The translations under genes and the position numbers were made by a program. From Gordonia pseudamarae (GTDB lineage Bacteria; Actinomycetota; Actinomycetes; Mycobacteriales; Mycobacteriaceae): a stretch of DNA of 64,000 bases. This document shows, in pieces, positions 35,513 to 44,734 of the stretch. Location of the stretch: NCBI RefSeq assembly GCF_025273675.1, contig NZ_CP045809.1:3472001-3536000 (forward strand), in the 5' to 3' direction. Under the pieces are notes generated by a model, which did no database searches, had not been told where the DNA came from, and saw only the letters and a list, made by a program, of their open reading frames with translations. Within the stretch, counting starts at the first letter, position 1, and each line of letters starts with the position of its first letter.

Positions 35513-37176
35513 CAGATCACCGCCCGTATCCCGGGCCGATCCGACTGCCCCGTACGGGAGCGGTGCGGCCGCGGACCGAACAATTCGATGACACCGACGG
35601 CGATCGCGGTGACAACCACCAGCAGCATCGCCGAGGCCATCGCCGTGGCCAGATTGTCCGCACCCGGGCGGCTCAGGGCCGAGCCGATGAGCACGGGCAG
35701 TGTCGTGGTGTCCGGCTGGGCCAGGAATCCGGTGGCGCCGAACTCGCCGAGCGCCATCACGAAGGCGAAACCGCCCGCCGCACCGAGCGATCGACCGATC
35801 GTCGGCAGGTCGATGGTGATGAACACCCGCCACGGCGAGGCGCCGCACACCACCGCGGCCTGCCGCAGCCTGGGCGGCACCGACGCCAGCGCCGGCAGCA
35901 GTACCCGGATCACGAACGGCACGGCGATGAGCGCCTGCACACACGGAATGACCAGCGGCGACGCCGCCACCCGGGCAGGTAGTTCCGACAGCGCGATCAG
36001 ATATCCGAAACCCAGGGTGACGGCGCTGACACCCAGCGGAATCATCGCCAGGACGTTGCCGACCACGGCCACCGCCCCCGAGGCCCGATGCAGGGCGAGC
36101 GCCCCGAGCGTCCCCACCACCGTCGCGATGAGGGTCGCCGAGGCCGCGGTGGTCAGCGAGTAGCCGACGGTGTCGAGTGGGCTGATGCCGTTGACGCCGT
36201 CGGCCAGCGCCCGATACCCGCGCAGCGTCCAGCCGCCGTCGGCGGCGGGCCGCACCGACCGGATCGCCAGCACCAGCAACGGCCCCACCAACAGCACCAC
36301 GGTGTAGACGACGGCAGCGGCCACCGGCACCCACCCCAGACCGTGCGGCCGCCGCCGGTGCGCCGGTCCCCCCGCCGCCCCGGACGCGGACGGATCGGTG
36401 AAGATCCTGGTGAGCAGCAGGGCCGCGATCACCACCACGATCTGCAGCAACGACAGCGCCACCGCCTCGGGAATCCGGAAGTAGCTGATTGCCTGCTGAT
36501 AGATCTCGGTCTCCAGCGTCCGCAGCCTGCCGTCGCCGAGAATGATGACCACGCCGAAACTGGTGGAGCAGAAAAGAAACACCAGCGACGCCGCGGCCCC
36601 GATCGCCGGCAGCAACGGCGGCAACAGCACCGTGACGAATGCCCGCACCGGGGTCGCACCGAGACAGCGTGCGGCCTCCGCGGCGCGGGTTGCCTGCGAG
36701 CGCAGCGCCGCCCCGACGACCCGCACGAACACGGCGACGTTGAGGAACACGTGCGCGATCAGCACGGCCCAGAAGCCGGACTCGATGCCCAGCCCGGCGA
36801 GCGGACCGGTGAACACGGCCCGGAAGACGATGCCGACCACCACCGTGGGCAGCACGAAGGGCACGGTCACCACCATCATCAGCAGACTCGAGCCGGGCAG
36901 GTCCACCCGCGCCACGAGCCAGACGACGGGAATGGACACGACCGCGACCAGAATGGTCGAGGCGAGCGCCTGCCCGAGAGTGATCGCGAGCAATTCGAAC
37001 GCGTCGGCGTTGCCCAGCAGTTCACCGATCCCGGCCCCGTCGGAGGTGATGACGGCGCGGTGGACCAGCGCGAGCACCGGCCACCCGAAGAACACCGCGA
37101 CGAACAGCGCCGGTACCAGCGTGATCAGTGCCGGTACCCAACGGCCGGACAGCCGGGGCAGTGGCACGCGGGACAT
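35512..37176 (-). CDS. thiP: ABC transporter permease, ThiP-like, two fused TMD units
   Basis: A 554-aa permease with two tandem ABC-2-loop modules of about six helices each. EAA loops are AARCLGATPVRAFVTVLLPPLLP in the first half (split over about 165-190) and RLRQAAVVCGASPWRVFITID in the second. This fused layout is typical of ThiP, FbpB and SfuB. I chose the ATG at 37176, which overlaps the stop of the substrate-binding gene by 4 bp; an ATG 36 bp upstream is in frame but would overlap more. Confidence 0.9.
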   Translation of the reverse strand: MSRVPLPRLSGRWVPALITLVPALFVAVFFGWPVLALVHRAVITSDGAGIGELLGNADAFELLAITLGQALASTILVAVVSIPVVWLVARVDLPGSSLLMMVVTVPFVLPTVVVGIVFRAVFTGPLAGLGIESGFWAVLIAHVFLNVAVFVRVVGAALRSQATRAAEAARCLGATPVRAFVTVLLPPLLPAIGAAASLVFLFCSTSFGVVIILGDGRLRTLETEIYQQAISYFRIPEAVALSLLQIVVVIAALLLTRIFTDPSASGAAGGPAHRRRPHGLGWVPVAAAVVYTVVLLVGPLLVLAIRSVRPAADGGWTLRGYRALADGVNGISPLDTVGYSLTTAASATLIATVVGTLGALALHRASGAVAVVGNVLAMIPLGVSAVTLGFGYLIALSELPARVAASPLVIPCVQALIAVPFVIRVLLPALASVPPRLRQAAVVCGASPWRVFITIDLPTIGRSLGAAGGFAFVMALGEFGATGFLAQPDTTTLPVLIGSALSRPGADNLATAMASAMLLVVVTAIAVGVIELFGPRPHRSRTGQSDRPGIRAVI

Positions 37177-38264
37177 CAACGCCCGACGGCGTCTCGCCAC
37201 TGCTGCAGCCACTGTTCACGGTTCTTGGCGATCACCGCGGGCGGAATCTTGACCGTCCACGACGGGACGGGCGCCCGGTCCTGCCAGCCGTCGGGCAGCG
37301 GCGTGTCCTTTTGCACCGGATACACGTACATCGATGAGGGCAGCTCACGCTGCACGGTCTGACTCACCATGAAGTCGACGACCTTGCGGGCACCGGCGGC
37401 GTTCTTGGCCCCTTTGAGGACCCCGACGTACTCGACCTGGCCGAAGCAGCTGTCGAGCAGTGCCGAGGTTCCGGGGGTGGCGGCCGGCGACGACGCGTAG
37501 GACAGCACGATCGGTTTCTGGCCGCGTCCCTCGCCGGCCGAGAACAGCTGGTTGTAGGCGATCTCCCAGCCCGAGACGATGGTCGCCTTGTTGGCCGCCA
37601 GCTTCTTCCAGTAGTCCTGCCAGCCACGGGGGTCGGCGTTGACGGTGGTGAGCAGGAAGGCCATGCCCGGCGAGGAGGTGCCGGGGTCGAGCAATGCCGA
37701 CAGGTTGGCATACCTGGGATCGGTGAGATCACGGAAACTCTTGGGCGGCTCCACGTCGTTCTTCTCGAACCAGGAGTCATCGAGGTTGAGGCAGACATCA
37801 CCACGGGTGACCGCGGTCAGTTCGTTGTTCGAGTCCGCCACCGCATAGGCCGACGCCCCGTCCTCGGCGAGCGGCGACTTGTACGGTTCAAGTGCGCCGT
37901 TCTCGATGGGGCGGGAGGCGAAGGTGTTGTCGATCCCGAAGACGACGTCGGCCTTCGGCTTCCCCGGGGTCAGCGAGATCGTGGACGCGAGCTTGCCGGC
38001 ATCACCGGATTTGATGACCCGCAGGGTCAATCCGGTCTCCTCGGTGAAGGTCTCGTAGACCGAGTCGGGCAGCTCGAACGAGTCGTGGGTCAGCATCGTG
38101 ACCTCACCACCTGCGCCGGAGGACTCGTCGTCGTCATCGCCGCACGCGGTCAGTCCCGCGCCGAGCACGCCGCAGACCGCGACCATCGCCGCGACGGTGA
38201 CGGTCCGGGACGGTGTGCCCACTCCCCTACTGCGGCGTCCGCCGCACAGCCTGATGACGCTCAC
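37176..38264 (-). CDS. thiB: Thiamine-type ABC transporter substrate-binding lipoprotein
   Basis: A 362-aa lipoprotein with lipobox LTAC about 40 residues in, followed by an acidic linker. The mature part follows ThiB closely: MLTHDSFELPDSVYETF, KADVVFGIDNTF (compare E. coli VVLGLDNN), GTSSPGMAFLL, SGWEIAYNQLFSAGEG, PIVLSYASSPA, MYVYPVQ and the ending REQWLQQWRDAVGR. The ligand is likely thiamine or a phosphate ester, though the related iron and polyamine clade cannot be excluded. It is first of a coupled thiB-thiP-ATPase operon with ATGA junctions. I saw no TPP riboswitch in the 320-bp leader. Confidence 0.88.
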   Translation of the reverse strand: MSVIRLCGGRRSRGVGTPSRTVTVAAMVAVCGVLGAGLTACGDDDDESSGAGGEVTMLTHDSFELPDSVYETFTEETGLTLRVIKSGDAGKLASTISLTPGKPKADVVFGIDNTFASRPIENGALEPYKSPLAEDGASAYAVADSNNELTAVTRGDVCLNLDDSWFEKNDVEPPKSFRDLTDPRYANLSALLDPGTSSPGMAFLLTTVNADPRGWQDYWKKLAANKATIVSGWEIAYNQLFSAGEGRGQKPIVLSYASSPAATPGTSALLDSCFGQVEYVGVLKGAKNAAGARKVVDFMVSQTVQRELPSSMYVYPVQKDTPLPDGWQDRAPVPSWTVKIPPAVIAKNREQWLQQWRDAVGR

Positions 38265-38587
38265 TCTGGTGGTCCTCCCGGTTGATATTCACGCCGTCGA
38301 CAGTCTGCCTCCGGCAGGCATATCCGATCTAACCAGGCAAAAGTCGACCACTGGGTGTGGCCCGGCCCAACACCGCACACCACCCCAGCAACTTTCGTCA
38401 CACTAGATTACAATTACACTTTCTCTATCATAAGTAGACATAACTCTGCGGTAGCCTCCTGACTAGTCACCGACGCGATTGTGCGTAGAATGTGCGGCGA
38501 CCCGCTCCTTGAATCAACCTCTGGGGCACCGACCTTAGGGGGACCTCCCCGCGGCCGGACCCCGATCGACCGATAGGACTCATCACA
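38265..38587. other. Divergent intergenic region between thiB and a secreted-protein gene
   Basis: AT-rich at about 38400-38465, a probable promoter area for thiB and the plus-strand gene. No riboswitch consensus (CUGAGA/ACCUGAUCUGG) was found on either strand. TAGGAC at 38574-38579 lies 8 nt before the GTG at 38588 and may be its -10. Confidence 0.5.
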
Positions 38588-39487
38588 GTGCGCCTGCCAG
38601 CCCACCCGTCCTCGCGTAGCCCCCGGCGCGCGGCTCGCCTGGTCCTCGCGGCAACTGCCATCGCGGCCGCCACGTCGCTGACCGTTCCGGCAGCGCACGC
38701 GGCACCCGCATCGAAGTCGGTCGGCCCCAAGTCCATCGGCAACGTCGACAAACGGGTCCTCGACACGATGGGCGTGTTCGCGCCCGCGATCATCGGCGCG
38801 GTCACCACCCCCGGCCCCGACGGGAAGGTCAATGCCGGGCTGATCCGGCAGGCCCGCTCGCTCGCGACCGCGCCGGGCGTTCCCGCCGATGCCACCAAGA
38901 TCTGGAACACGGTGATGGATTTCGTCGGCACACCCGGCGAGAAGAAGTTGATCGCCCAGCAGAAGGCGGCCGGCACGAAGGTCGTTCCCGAGGCCGACAC
39001 CAAGAAGTACACCAGGAAGAAGGCCGAAAGTGATCCGGTGATCCCGACCGGACCGAATGCCCCGAAGATCCAGGAGTTCCTGTACCCCACCATCGGCATC
39101 GGCTGCATGGGCCTGTCCGACGGTTTCACCGCCTCGCTCGGACGGGCCCTGACCACCGCGGGTCCGCAGGAAGCACCCGCTCCCGGCCCCAAGACCGGTG
39201 AGGCCGGCTACGTGTACACCGCCCTCGGCACCGGTCCCGCGGTGAAGAACCCCGCCCAGAAGCTGTGGGTGAGCTGGCTCAACATCGACACCGGCCGCAA
39301 CGGACAGACCGAGCTCAAGCGCAACGAGCGGATCAACGTCGCGGACGGACCCGGCACCTTCACCGGCATCGCCCGCACCGGAAAGGGCCGTGTCATCTCC
39401 ACCATCCACGGCACGGTGACCACCACGAGCAAGGGCAAGGTCGCCTCGTGCGGTATCGCCCCGACGATCGGCCTGGCCATCATCTGA
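38588..39487 (+). CDS. Secreted protein of unknown function, paralogue of the next gene
   Basis: A 299-aa exported protein. The signal peptide has an Arg-rich n-region, the core LVLAATAIAAATSLTV and an AHA-AP cleavage site at about 38-40. The mature protein has a helical N-terminal half and a beta-rich C-terminal half with GIGCMGLSDGF and KLWVSWLNIDTG, and VASCGIAPTIG near the end. Two Cys may form a disulfide. The following gene shares this plan (Cys in the middle, R/K-x-x-W-L-N motif, Cys near the end), so the two look like diverged tandem paralogues. I do not recognise a named domain. A strong terminator follows. Confidence 0.8.
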   Translation: MRLPAHPSSRSPRRAARLVLAATAIAAATSLTVPAAHAAPASKSVGPKSIGNVDKRVLDTMGVFAPAIIGAVTTPGPDGKVNAGLIRQARSLATAPGVPADATKIWNTVMDFVGTPGEKKLIAQQKAAGTKVVPEADTKKYTRKKAESDPVIPTGPNAPKIQEFLYPTIGIGCMGLSDGFTASLGRALTTAGPQEAPAPGPKTGEAGYVYTALGTGPAVKNPAQKLWVSWLNIDTGRNGQTELKRNERINVADGPGTFTGIARTGKGRVISTIHGTVTTTSKGKVASCGIAPTIGLAII

Positions 39488-39510
39488 TCGGCGACAGCCG
39501 ACATTCCACA

Positions 39511-39541
39511 CCGACACCCCCGGCAGCGCCGGGGGTGTCGG
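39511..39541 (+). terminator. Strong terminator, 14-bp perfect stem with 3-nt loop
   Basis: CCGACACCCCCGGC (39511-39524) pairs exactly with GCCGGGGGTGTCGG (39528-39541), loop AGC, followed by TGTTTCT. Confidence 0.9.
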
Positions 39542-39770
39542 TGTTTCTCCACCCCCGGCGCACGCGCGTCCGAGGGAGCGCATTCGGTGGCCGCGACGTC
39601 GCAAGAGCATCACGACGCACCACAAGTGGTTGAATTCCCGCCCGATCAATGGTTCGCTAACATCACTAGTAACATCAGCAACATCAGCACCGGCCGCGCC
39701 GATACGCCGTGGCCACCAGCCGCAGCACCGGACGTACCACCCGTGGAGTCACCAACGCCGAGGAGAACGC

Positions 39771-40943
39771 ATGGCCGGGAGCCTGAGTACCGGACAAGCA
39801 CGCAGCCGCACCGGGACGGTCCGGGTCGCGACGGCAACGCTGGCCATCGGCGCCGTGACCGCGTTCGGGGTCGCGCTGCCCGCCGGCACGGCCCAGGCGG
39901 CTCCCACGGCCACCGCCCCCAAGGCCACCGCCCAGAAGAACAGCCACCAGAACCCCGGCTCCAAGAAAAAGTCGGCCACCCGTAAGCGCACCACACCGGG
40001 GAACAGACTGCCCACCCGCGAGGAGATCGAGGCGATCGCCGTACCCCTCGACCGCGAACTGGCCGGCGTCGTGCGTATGCTCAAGGCCGCCGGAATCGAC
40101 CAAATGGCGATACAGGCCGCCCAGGTGATCCTGGCCAGCAACGGCCAGTTGTCCGTCGACGCGCTCAACAGCGCGGTGGCCACCGTGTACAACAACATCG
40201 GCCGAACGCACCGCGGATACGCCGGCACCCCCACCGAGGCACCGGGAACGGCGGCGGACCGAACCACGACATCACGAACCACAGCATCACGAACCACAGC
40301 ACCGGGAACCGCGGCACCACGGCCGACGACACGGCCGGACCGGAGTGCAGGGCAGCGGACCGGTCTGCGAACGTTCACCCCGGTGTCGGCGCCCATCTGC
40401 ACCCGGCCCACCTCCGACAATCCGCTCGGCCTGGCCACTCTCGTCGGGCACCTCAGCGGGCGGTGGCCGGTCGCCGAATCCCCGCGCACCCTCGCGGCGG
40501 CGACCCGGGCCCAGAATCTGCCCCGGCTCGTCCTGCCCACCGCGATCGACCCGCGACTCGTCGACACCGGCGAGGTGGCGTTCGCACTGGCACCGGTGAC
40601 CACACCCACCCCCACGAGCACGACGACAGCCGACCGACGGCTCCGGGCCGCCCCCGCCCCGACCGGGCAGGCCCCGAACAGCAGCGCCGGGAAGAAGACT
40701 GCGGCCACCGGCCCGATCCGGATCGCCTGGCTCAACACCACGACGTTGCAGGGCGGATTCGCCGACCTGGTCACCGATGCCACCACCGAAACCCTGCCGC
40801 GCGCCCTCGCCTCCTCGCACGGGCTCCGACTGGCCCCGATCAAGTCCCGGTTCGGCACCGAGCTGGCCTTTGTGTCGAACACCTCCCGCGACGATGAACG
40901 TGGTTGCTCGTTCGTTCCGGTAATCCGTGTGGCAACCTCATGA
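39771..40943 (+). CDS. Secreted Thr-rich protein of unknown function
   Basis: A 390-aa exported protein. The ATG at 39771 has GAGGAG just upstream; the frame is open to 39630 but without a signal. The signal peptide ends near AQAAPTA. A basic stretch follows (KKKSATRKR), then a helical region (PTREEIEAIAVPLDREL). A Thr/Arg/Ala linker with TTSRTTASRTTAPGTAA repeats comes next, then a beta-rich domain with APICTRP, PIRIAWLNTT and RGCSFVPVIRVATS. The WLN motif and two Cys match the preceding secreted protein. Its stop overlaps the lysoplasmalogenase start (ATGA). Confidence 0.8.
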   Translation: MAGSLSTGQARSRTGTVRVATATLAIGAVTAFGVALPAGTAQAAPTATAPKATAQKNSHQNPGSKKKSATRKRTTPGNRLPTREEIEAIAVPLDRELAGVVRMLKAAGIDQMAIQAAQVILASNGQLSVDALNSAVATVYNNIGRTHRGYAGTPTEAPGTAADRTTTSRTTASRTTAPGTAAPRPTTRPDRSAGQRTGLRTFTPVSAPICTRPTSDNPLGLATLVGHLSGRWPVAESPRTLAAATRAQNLPRLVLPTAIDPRLVDTGEVAFALAPVTTPTPTSTTTADRRLRAAPAPTGQAPNSSAGKKTAATGPIRIAWLNTTTLQGGFADLVTDATTETLPRALASSHGLRLAPIKSRFGTELAFVSNTSRDDERGCSFVPVIRVATS

Positions 40944-41659
40944 CACTCTCCCGCCGAACACCGTCACGGGCCGTGATCGCCGCCGGTCTGTACACGGCGA
41001 GCGCCGCAGCGGCCACCATCGCCGGCGCCCGCGGGCATCGCCGACTGGCCGCGCTGACCAAACCCCTGCCGATGCTGGTGCTGGGCGCCGTCACGGTATC
41101 GACGATCGGCAAGGAGAACACCCGCGCGGCCGACTCCGCATTGCTCGTCGGGGCCGTCGCGTTCTCCGCGGCGGGTGACCGCGCGATGCTGCTGGAGGAA
41201 TTCGGCACCGATGCCGACCTGCGCGAACGGCACCTGGCGCTGGGCGCAGGCCTGTTCGCGGGCGCACAGGCCTGCCTGTGCGCATTGTTGGTGCGGCGGG
41301 GCGCCCGCCCGCGGGTGGCAAAACTCCTGCCGCGACTGGCGCTGCTCGGTGAATCGGCCGTCATCCTTGCCCGCAAGGATCCGGCGGCGCTCCCGGTACT
41401 CGGCCCGTACGGCAACGCGCTCGCGACGATGTCGGCGCTGGCCTCCGACGCGCCGCGGCCACAGCCCGCACTGCGCGCCGGCGGGGTGCTGTTCGTTCTG
41501 TCCGACCTGGCCATCATCAACCGCCGGTACCTGCTCACCGATCCGCGCTCGCGACTGGTCGCCGAGACATGGGTGCTGGGCTCCTACTTCGCCGCGCAGT
41601 GGCTGCTGGTCACCTCGCTGGTCACCGCGACGACCACCCCTGGCCTGCGCACCGACTGA
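40940..41659 (+). CDS. YhhN/TMEM86 lysoplasmalogenase-family membrane protein
   Basis: A 239-aa integral membrane protein with about eight hydrophobic segments, matching the YhhN family. KPLPMLVLGAV near residue 47 and GAVAFSAAGDRAMLL (the conserved GD) are typical, followed by HLALGAGLFAGAQACL. Animal members hydrolyse the vinyl-ether bond of lysoplasmalogens; the bacterial substrate is uncertain. The ATG overlaps the preceding stop by 4 bp; a start 36 bp further upstream in frame is less likely. Confidence 0.82.
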   Translation: MTLSRRTPSRAVIAAGLYTASAAAATIAGARGHRRLAALTKPLPMLVLGAVTVSTIGKENTRAADSALLVGAVAFSAAGDRAMLLEEFGTDADLRERHLALGAGLFAGAQACLCALLVRRGARPRVAKLLPRLALLGESAVILARKDPAALPVLGPYGNALATMSALASDAPRPQPALRAGGVLFVLSDLAIINRRYLLTDPRSRLVAETWVLGSYFAAQWLLVTSLVTATTTPGLRTD

Positions 41660-41717
41660 TCTGGGCGGGCCGGGGCAGATGGCTGGTGTCGCGGCCAGGG
41701 CTCACTACGATGAGCTC

Positions 41718-42287
41718 ATGGCTGAACTCCACATCGCCCAGGACCCGGTCGCCGACGAACTGCTGTCCTCCGACGCCTTCGCGCTGCTCACCGGGATGCT
41801 GCTCGACCAGCAATTCCCGATGGAACGCGCCTTCGCCGGACCGGCCAAGATCAAGGAGCGGTTGGGCACCCTCGACCCGGAGGCGATCGCCGCCGCCGAC
41901 CCCGAGGCGTTCGCCGACCTGTGTGCCACGCCGCCGGCCGTGCACCGGTACGGGCGTTCGATGGCCGCCCGCGTGCAGGCGCTGGCCGCGACCGTGGTGG
42001 CCGACTACGACGGTGATGCCGAGAATATCTGGTCGCAGGCCCGCGACGGGCGTGACCTGTTCGCGCGGGTGCGGGCGCTGCCCGGGTTCGGCGAGCAGAA
42101 GGCCAAGATCTTCGTGGCCCTGCTGGCCAAACAGCTCGGCGTCAAACCCGCCGGCTGGACCACCGTGACCGGCGACTACAGCAAGACCGGTTTCCGTTCG
42201 GTCGCCGATGTCACCGGCCCCGACTCGCTGCAGAAGGTTCGTGACTTCAAAAAGGCGGCGAAGGCCGCCGCCAAGGCGTCGACCTAG
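41718..42287 (+). CDS. HhH-GPD-type DNA base-excision repair protein
   Basis: A 189-aa protein of the actinobacterial HhH-GPD family: LLTGMLLDQQFPMERAF near the start (the Gln-rich DNA-contact helix) and LPGFGEQKAKIFVALLAKQLG (about 122-142), the helix-hairpin-helix. The normally catalytic Asp region reads WTTVTGDYSKTGF. Glycosylases of this fold remove damaged bases; the lesion is unknown. TACGAT at 41706-41711 ends 6 nt before the ATG, so a leaderless mRNA is likely and the start is well supported. Confidence 0.88.
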   Translation: MAELHIAQDPVADELLSSDAFALLTGMLLDQQFPMERAFAGPAKIKERLGTLDPEAIAAADPEAFADLCATPPAVHRYGRSMAARVQALAATVVADYDGDAENIWSQARDGRDLFARVRALPGFGEQKAKIFVALLAKQLGVKPAGWTTVTGDYSKTGFRSVADVTGPDSLQKVRDFKKAAKAAAKAST

Positions 42288-42412
42288 CGATCACGGGCGC
42301 CGGGCCGGTTCCCCGGGTCGGATTCCCGGACAGATTCCCCCGATGGATTCCATGCGCGCGTTTGCGCAAGGCATGCGCACGGCCCGCACCCGGTGGCCTA
42401 GTCTTTGGTCCT

Positions 42413-43342
42413 ATGGATCTGTCCTCGTCCGGAACCTCGCCCCGGGCCCTCGTCGGGCTGCCCTTCCGCATGGGCTTCGCCATCACCGGCGTCGTGCTCA
42501 CGGCGTCGGAGTCGGCCGTCAACATCGCCCGGGTCACCGCCGACAGCGTGCAGAACGAGATCAACCAGTCCCTCGGGATCGATGACAGCGACGAACTCGG
42601 CGTCGCCCGGACCCCGATCGCCCTGTTGACCCAGCTCGCCGATCTGCTCGGCCCCGACCGCCCGTTCGGCCGCATCCTGGCCGCGGGCGGTCCCCTCGAA
42701 CGACTGCTGGTGCACGGCGGGGTGATCGACCGCCTCGTCGCCAAGGATGGGCTGTTGGAGAAGGCCACCGCCAGGGGTGGTCTGCTCGATCAGATCACCG
42801 CCGAGGACGGCATCCTGATGCGGGTTGCCGCGCAGGGCGGCCCCATCGACCGTCTCACCCGTGAGGGCGGCGTGATCGATCAGATCACCGATAACGAGGG
42901 AATCCTCGAGCGGCTGACCACCACGGGCGGTGTGCTCGACAAACTCACCGCGCCCGACGGCGTGCTCGACAAGATCAGCGCACCAGGCGGAATCCTGGAC
43001 CGGATGGTCGAGGACGACGGTCTGCTCGAGCAACTCGTCGGTGAGGGCGGTGCCGTCGAACGCGCGATCGCGCCCGGCGGTCCGCTCGACCGCATCGCCG
43101 AACTCACCGAGATGATCGGGCAGCTCGCACCGACACTCATCGCGATGCAGGACACGGTGCACGAACTGTCGGCGACGGTTGATCTGCTCACCCAGAGCGT
43201 CGCGCCGCTCGGCGGTCTGGCTGAGCGCCTGCCCAAACGGCTCACGGCGAAACCACGCACACCCGTCGGCGGGTCGTCGGGCCACGGCCAATCGCGGGCA
43301 CTCGGTTCCTCGACGCCCGAGGACGACAGTCACGAGCGCTGA
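42413..43342 (+). CDS. Decapeptide-repeat protein of unknown function
   Basis: A 309-aa protein. Residues 1-60 hold a hydrophobic helix pair (GLPFRMGFAITGVVLTASES). Residues 92-231 are 14 uninterrupted 10-residue repeats with consensus GG[V/I/L]LD[R/K]LTxx (for example GGVIDRLVAK, DGLLEKATAR, GGVLDKLTAP). A 15th degenerate unit may precede. The section TEMIGQLAPTLIAMQDTVHELSATVDLL is predicted helical. The tail (from about 275) is disordered. The ATG at 42413 follows TAGTCT with 8 nt between. The regular Gly pair and alternating hydrophobics suggest a solenoid or a long amphipathic surface. I know no function; membrane or lipid-inclusion association is a guess supported only by the neighbouring WS/DGAT gene. 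Confidence 0.82.
   Translation: MDLSSSGTSPRALVGLPFRMGFAITGVVLTASESAVNIARVTADSVQNEINQSLGIDDSDELGVARTPIALLTQLADLLGPDRPFGRILAAGGPLERLLVHGGVIDRLVAKDGLLEKATARGGLLDQITAEDGILMRVAAQGGPIDRLTREGGVIDQITDNEGILERLTTTGGVLDKLTAPDGVLDKISAPGGILDRMVEDDGLLEQLVGEGGAVERAIAPGGPLDRIAELTEMIGQLAPTLIAMQDTVHELSATVDLLTQSVAPLGGLAERLPKRLTAKPRTPVGGSSGHGQSRALGSSTPEDDSHER
42686..43105 (+). repeat. Fourteen 30-bp coding repeats
   Basis: The repeats are perfect in length at the protein level (14 x 10 residues, no gaps) but diverged in DNA sequence. This points to an old, selected structural repeat rather than recent slippage. Confidence 0.9.
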
Positions 43343-43351
43343 GCGACGGAC

Positions 43352-44725
43352 TCAGCGGGCCGCACGGCCCTCGCCGTCACCGGTGACCCGGTCGAGTCCG
43401 CGGCGCAGCATCGCGATGTAGGAGTCCACGTCCACGATCTCCGGTGACGTGGTCACCGAGATCGCCACGGTCAGGCCGATGCCGTGCACGCCGTGGGTCA
43501 GTCCTTGCGCCGGGGACAGCGCCGGGAAGCCGGCCGTGAACCGCACCGCACCCCCGGCCAGCATGAGGTCCGCCGGCCCCCGGTTGACCGACGACACGAC
43601 GGTGACCCCGGTGACGGTGCTCGGCGGCGTATCGGCCTCGAGTTGCCGGACTCCCCAGTGCGCCAGGAACGCCGGGGTGGCCGATTCGGCGCGCCGGGCC
43701 GCGACGGCCACCGGATCGGGGTCGGCCACGAAGCGCCGCGCAACGGCCACCTCCTCGGCGATCCGTGCCATCCGCTCGCCCGCGCCGGTCGACTCCGGGT
43801 GCAGCTCGATCGCCGCATTGCGAAAGTTGTTGCGTTGCCCCGCCCGGGGCGGTGTACCGACGGTGAGTTCGATCGCACGTCGCGGCGCCGGACCGAGCAG
43901 TTCGTCGAGTGCGAACGAGATCGCGGTCAGCGCGACGACGGTCACGCTGTGATCGGCGGACAGCGACGGGCGCGGCAGCACGATCACACGCAGCGAACGC
44001 CGGCTCCCGGGATGCCTGTTGAGCACACCGGCCGGCTGCGGTGCGCGGGTCGGCGTGGCGATTTGTTCTGTTGCGGCCCTGCGGTATTCGATGAATGATC
44101 GCATCCCGAACCAGATCATCGAGCCAACCGACACCGGTAGTCGCACCACACCCGCCGCCGCCAGCATCCACCGCATCGTCCGTATCCACCGCACCGCCCC
44201 TGTCCACCCCGCGACGTCGCCGGCGGGATCTGTCACCTCGCGACCGCCGGTGCCGAACAGCGCCCGGCAGATGGCAGCGGTTCCGCGCCCGTCCGCGAGC
44301 GCGTGACTGACCTGCACGACTGCCACCACGGCCGGGCCGTCGCCACCCCCGTCTCCACACGGCGCATCAGCGATCGGACCGAAAAGGTGTACCCGCCAAG
44401 CAGATTCGGCGGGATCAAGCTGATCGTCGATGAGTTCGGCGATCATCGTCAGACACTCGCCCCAGGTGGCCGGGCGATGAACGGCGAACGCGGCGTGATC
44501 GACGTCGGCCCGCACCCAGTACGGACGGTCGAGGTCGCCGGGTACGGGCAGGATCCGCAGCCGCAGATCGTTGATCCCACAAGAGCGTTCGCGCAGTCCG
44601 GCCATCACCGAAACGAGGTCGACCTGTTCGTGTGGGGCATCGAAGCAGTAGACCACGAACTGGTCGCTGGGCAGCATCGCCGATCGCCAGTACATCGCCG
44701 CATCCGGCGCCGACAGTCTCCGCAT
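43352..44725 (-). CDS. WS/DGAT-type acyltransferase
   Basis: A 457-aa wax-ester synthase/diacylglycerol acyltransferase-like protein. The N-terminal MRRLSAPDAAMYW is typical (LSxxDxxF/M). The catalytic motif is VSHALADGRG, i.e. HxxxDG with the first His of HHxxxDG replaced by Ser. The C-terminal WES domain has TVGTPPRAGQRNNFRNAAIELH (P-x-N-x-x-N region) and VVSSVNRGPADLMLAG. These enzymes esterify acyl-CoA to alcohols or diacylglycerol, making storage lipid in Gordonia, Rhodococcus and mycobacteria. It is convergent with the decapeptide-repeat gene (9-bp gap). Confidence 0.87.
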   Translation of the reverse strand: MRRLSAPDAAMYWRSAMLPSDQFVVYCFDAPHEQVDLVSVMAGLRERSCGINDLRLRILPVPGDLDRPYWVRADVDHAAFAVHRPATWGECLTMIAELIDDQLDPAESAWRVHLFGPIADAPCGDGGGDGPAVVAVVQVSHALADGRGTAAICRALFGTGGREVTDPAGDVAGWTGAVRWIRTMRWMLAAAGVVRLPVSVGSMIWFGMRSFIEYRRAATEQIATPTRAPQPAGVLNRHPGSRRSLRVIVLPRPSLSADHSVTVVALTAISFALDELLGPAPRRAIELTVGTPPRAGQRNNFRNAAIELHPESTGAGERMARIAEEVAVARRFVADPDPVAVAARRAESATPAFLAHWGVRQLEADTPPSTVTGVTVVSSVNRGPADLMLAGGAVRFTAGFPALSPAQGLTHGVHGIGLTVAISVTTSPEIVDVDSYIAMLRRGLDRVTGDGEGRAAR

Positions 44726-44734
44726 CCGTCCACG

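Noticed and set aside
38265..38587. TPP riboswitch upstream of thiB
   Set aside because: Expected for a thiamine importer, but no CUGAGA/ACCUGAUCUGG-type consensus on either strand.
38414..39649. Long minus-strand frame opposite the first secreted protein
   Set aside because: It is Arg/Gly-rich with no domain, lies antisense to a gene with a clear signal peptide and terminator, and is typical of chance frames in high-GC DNA.
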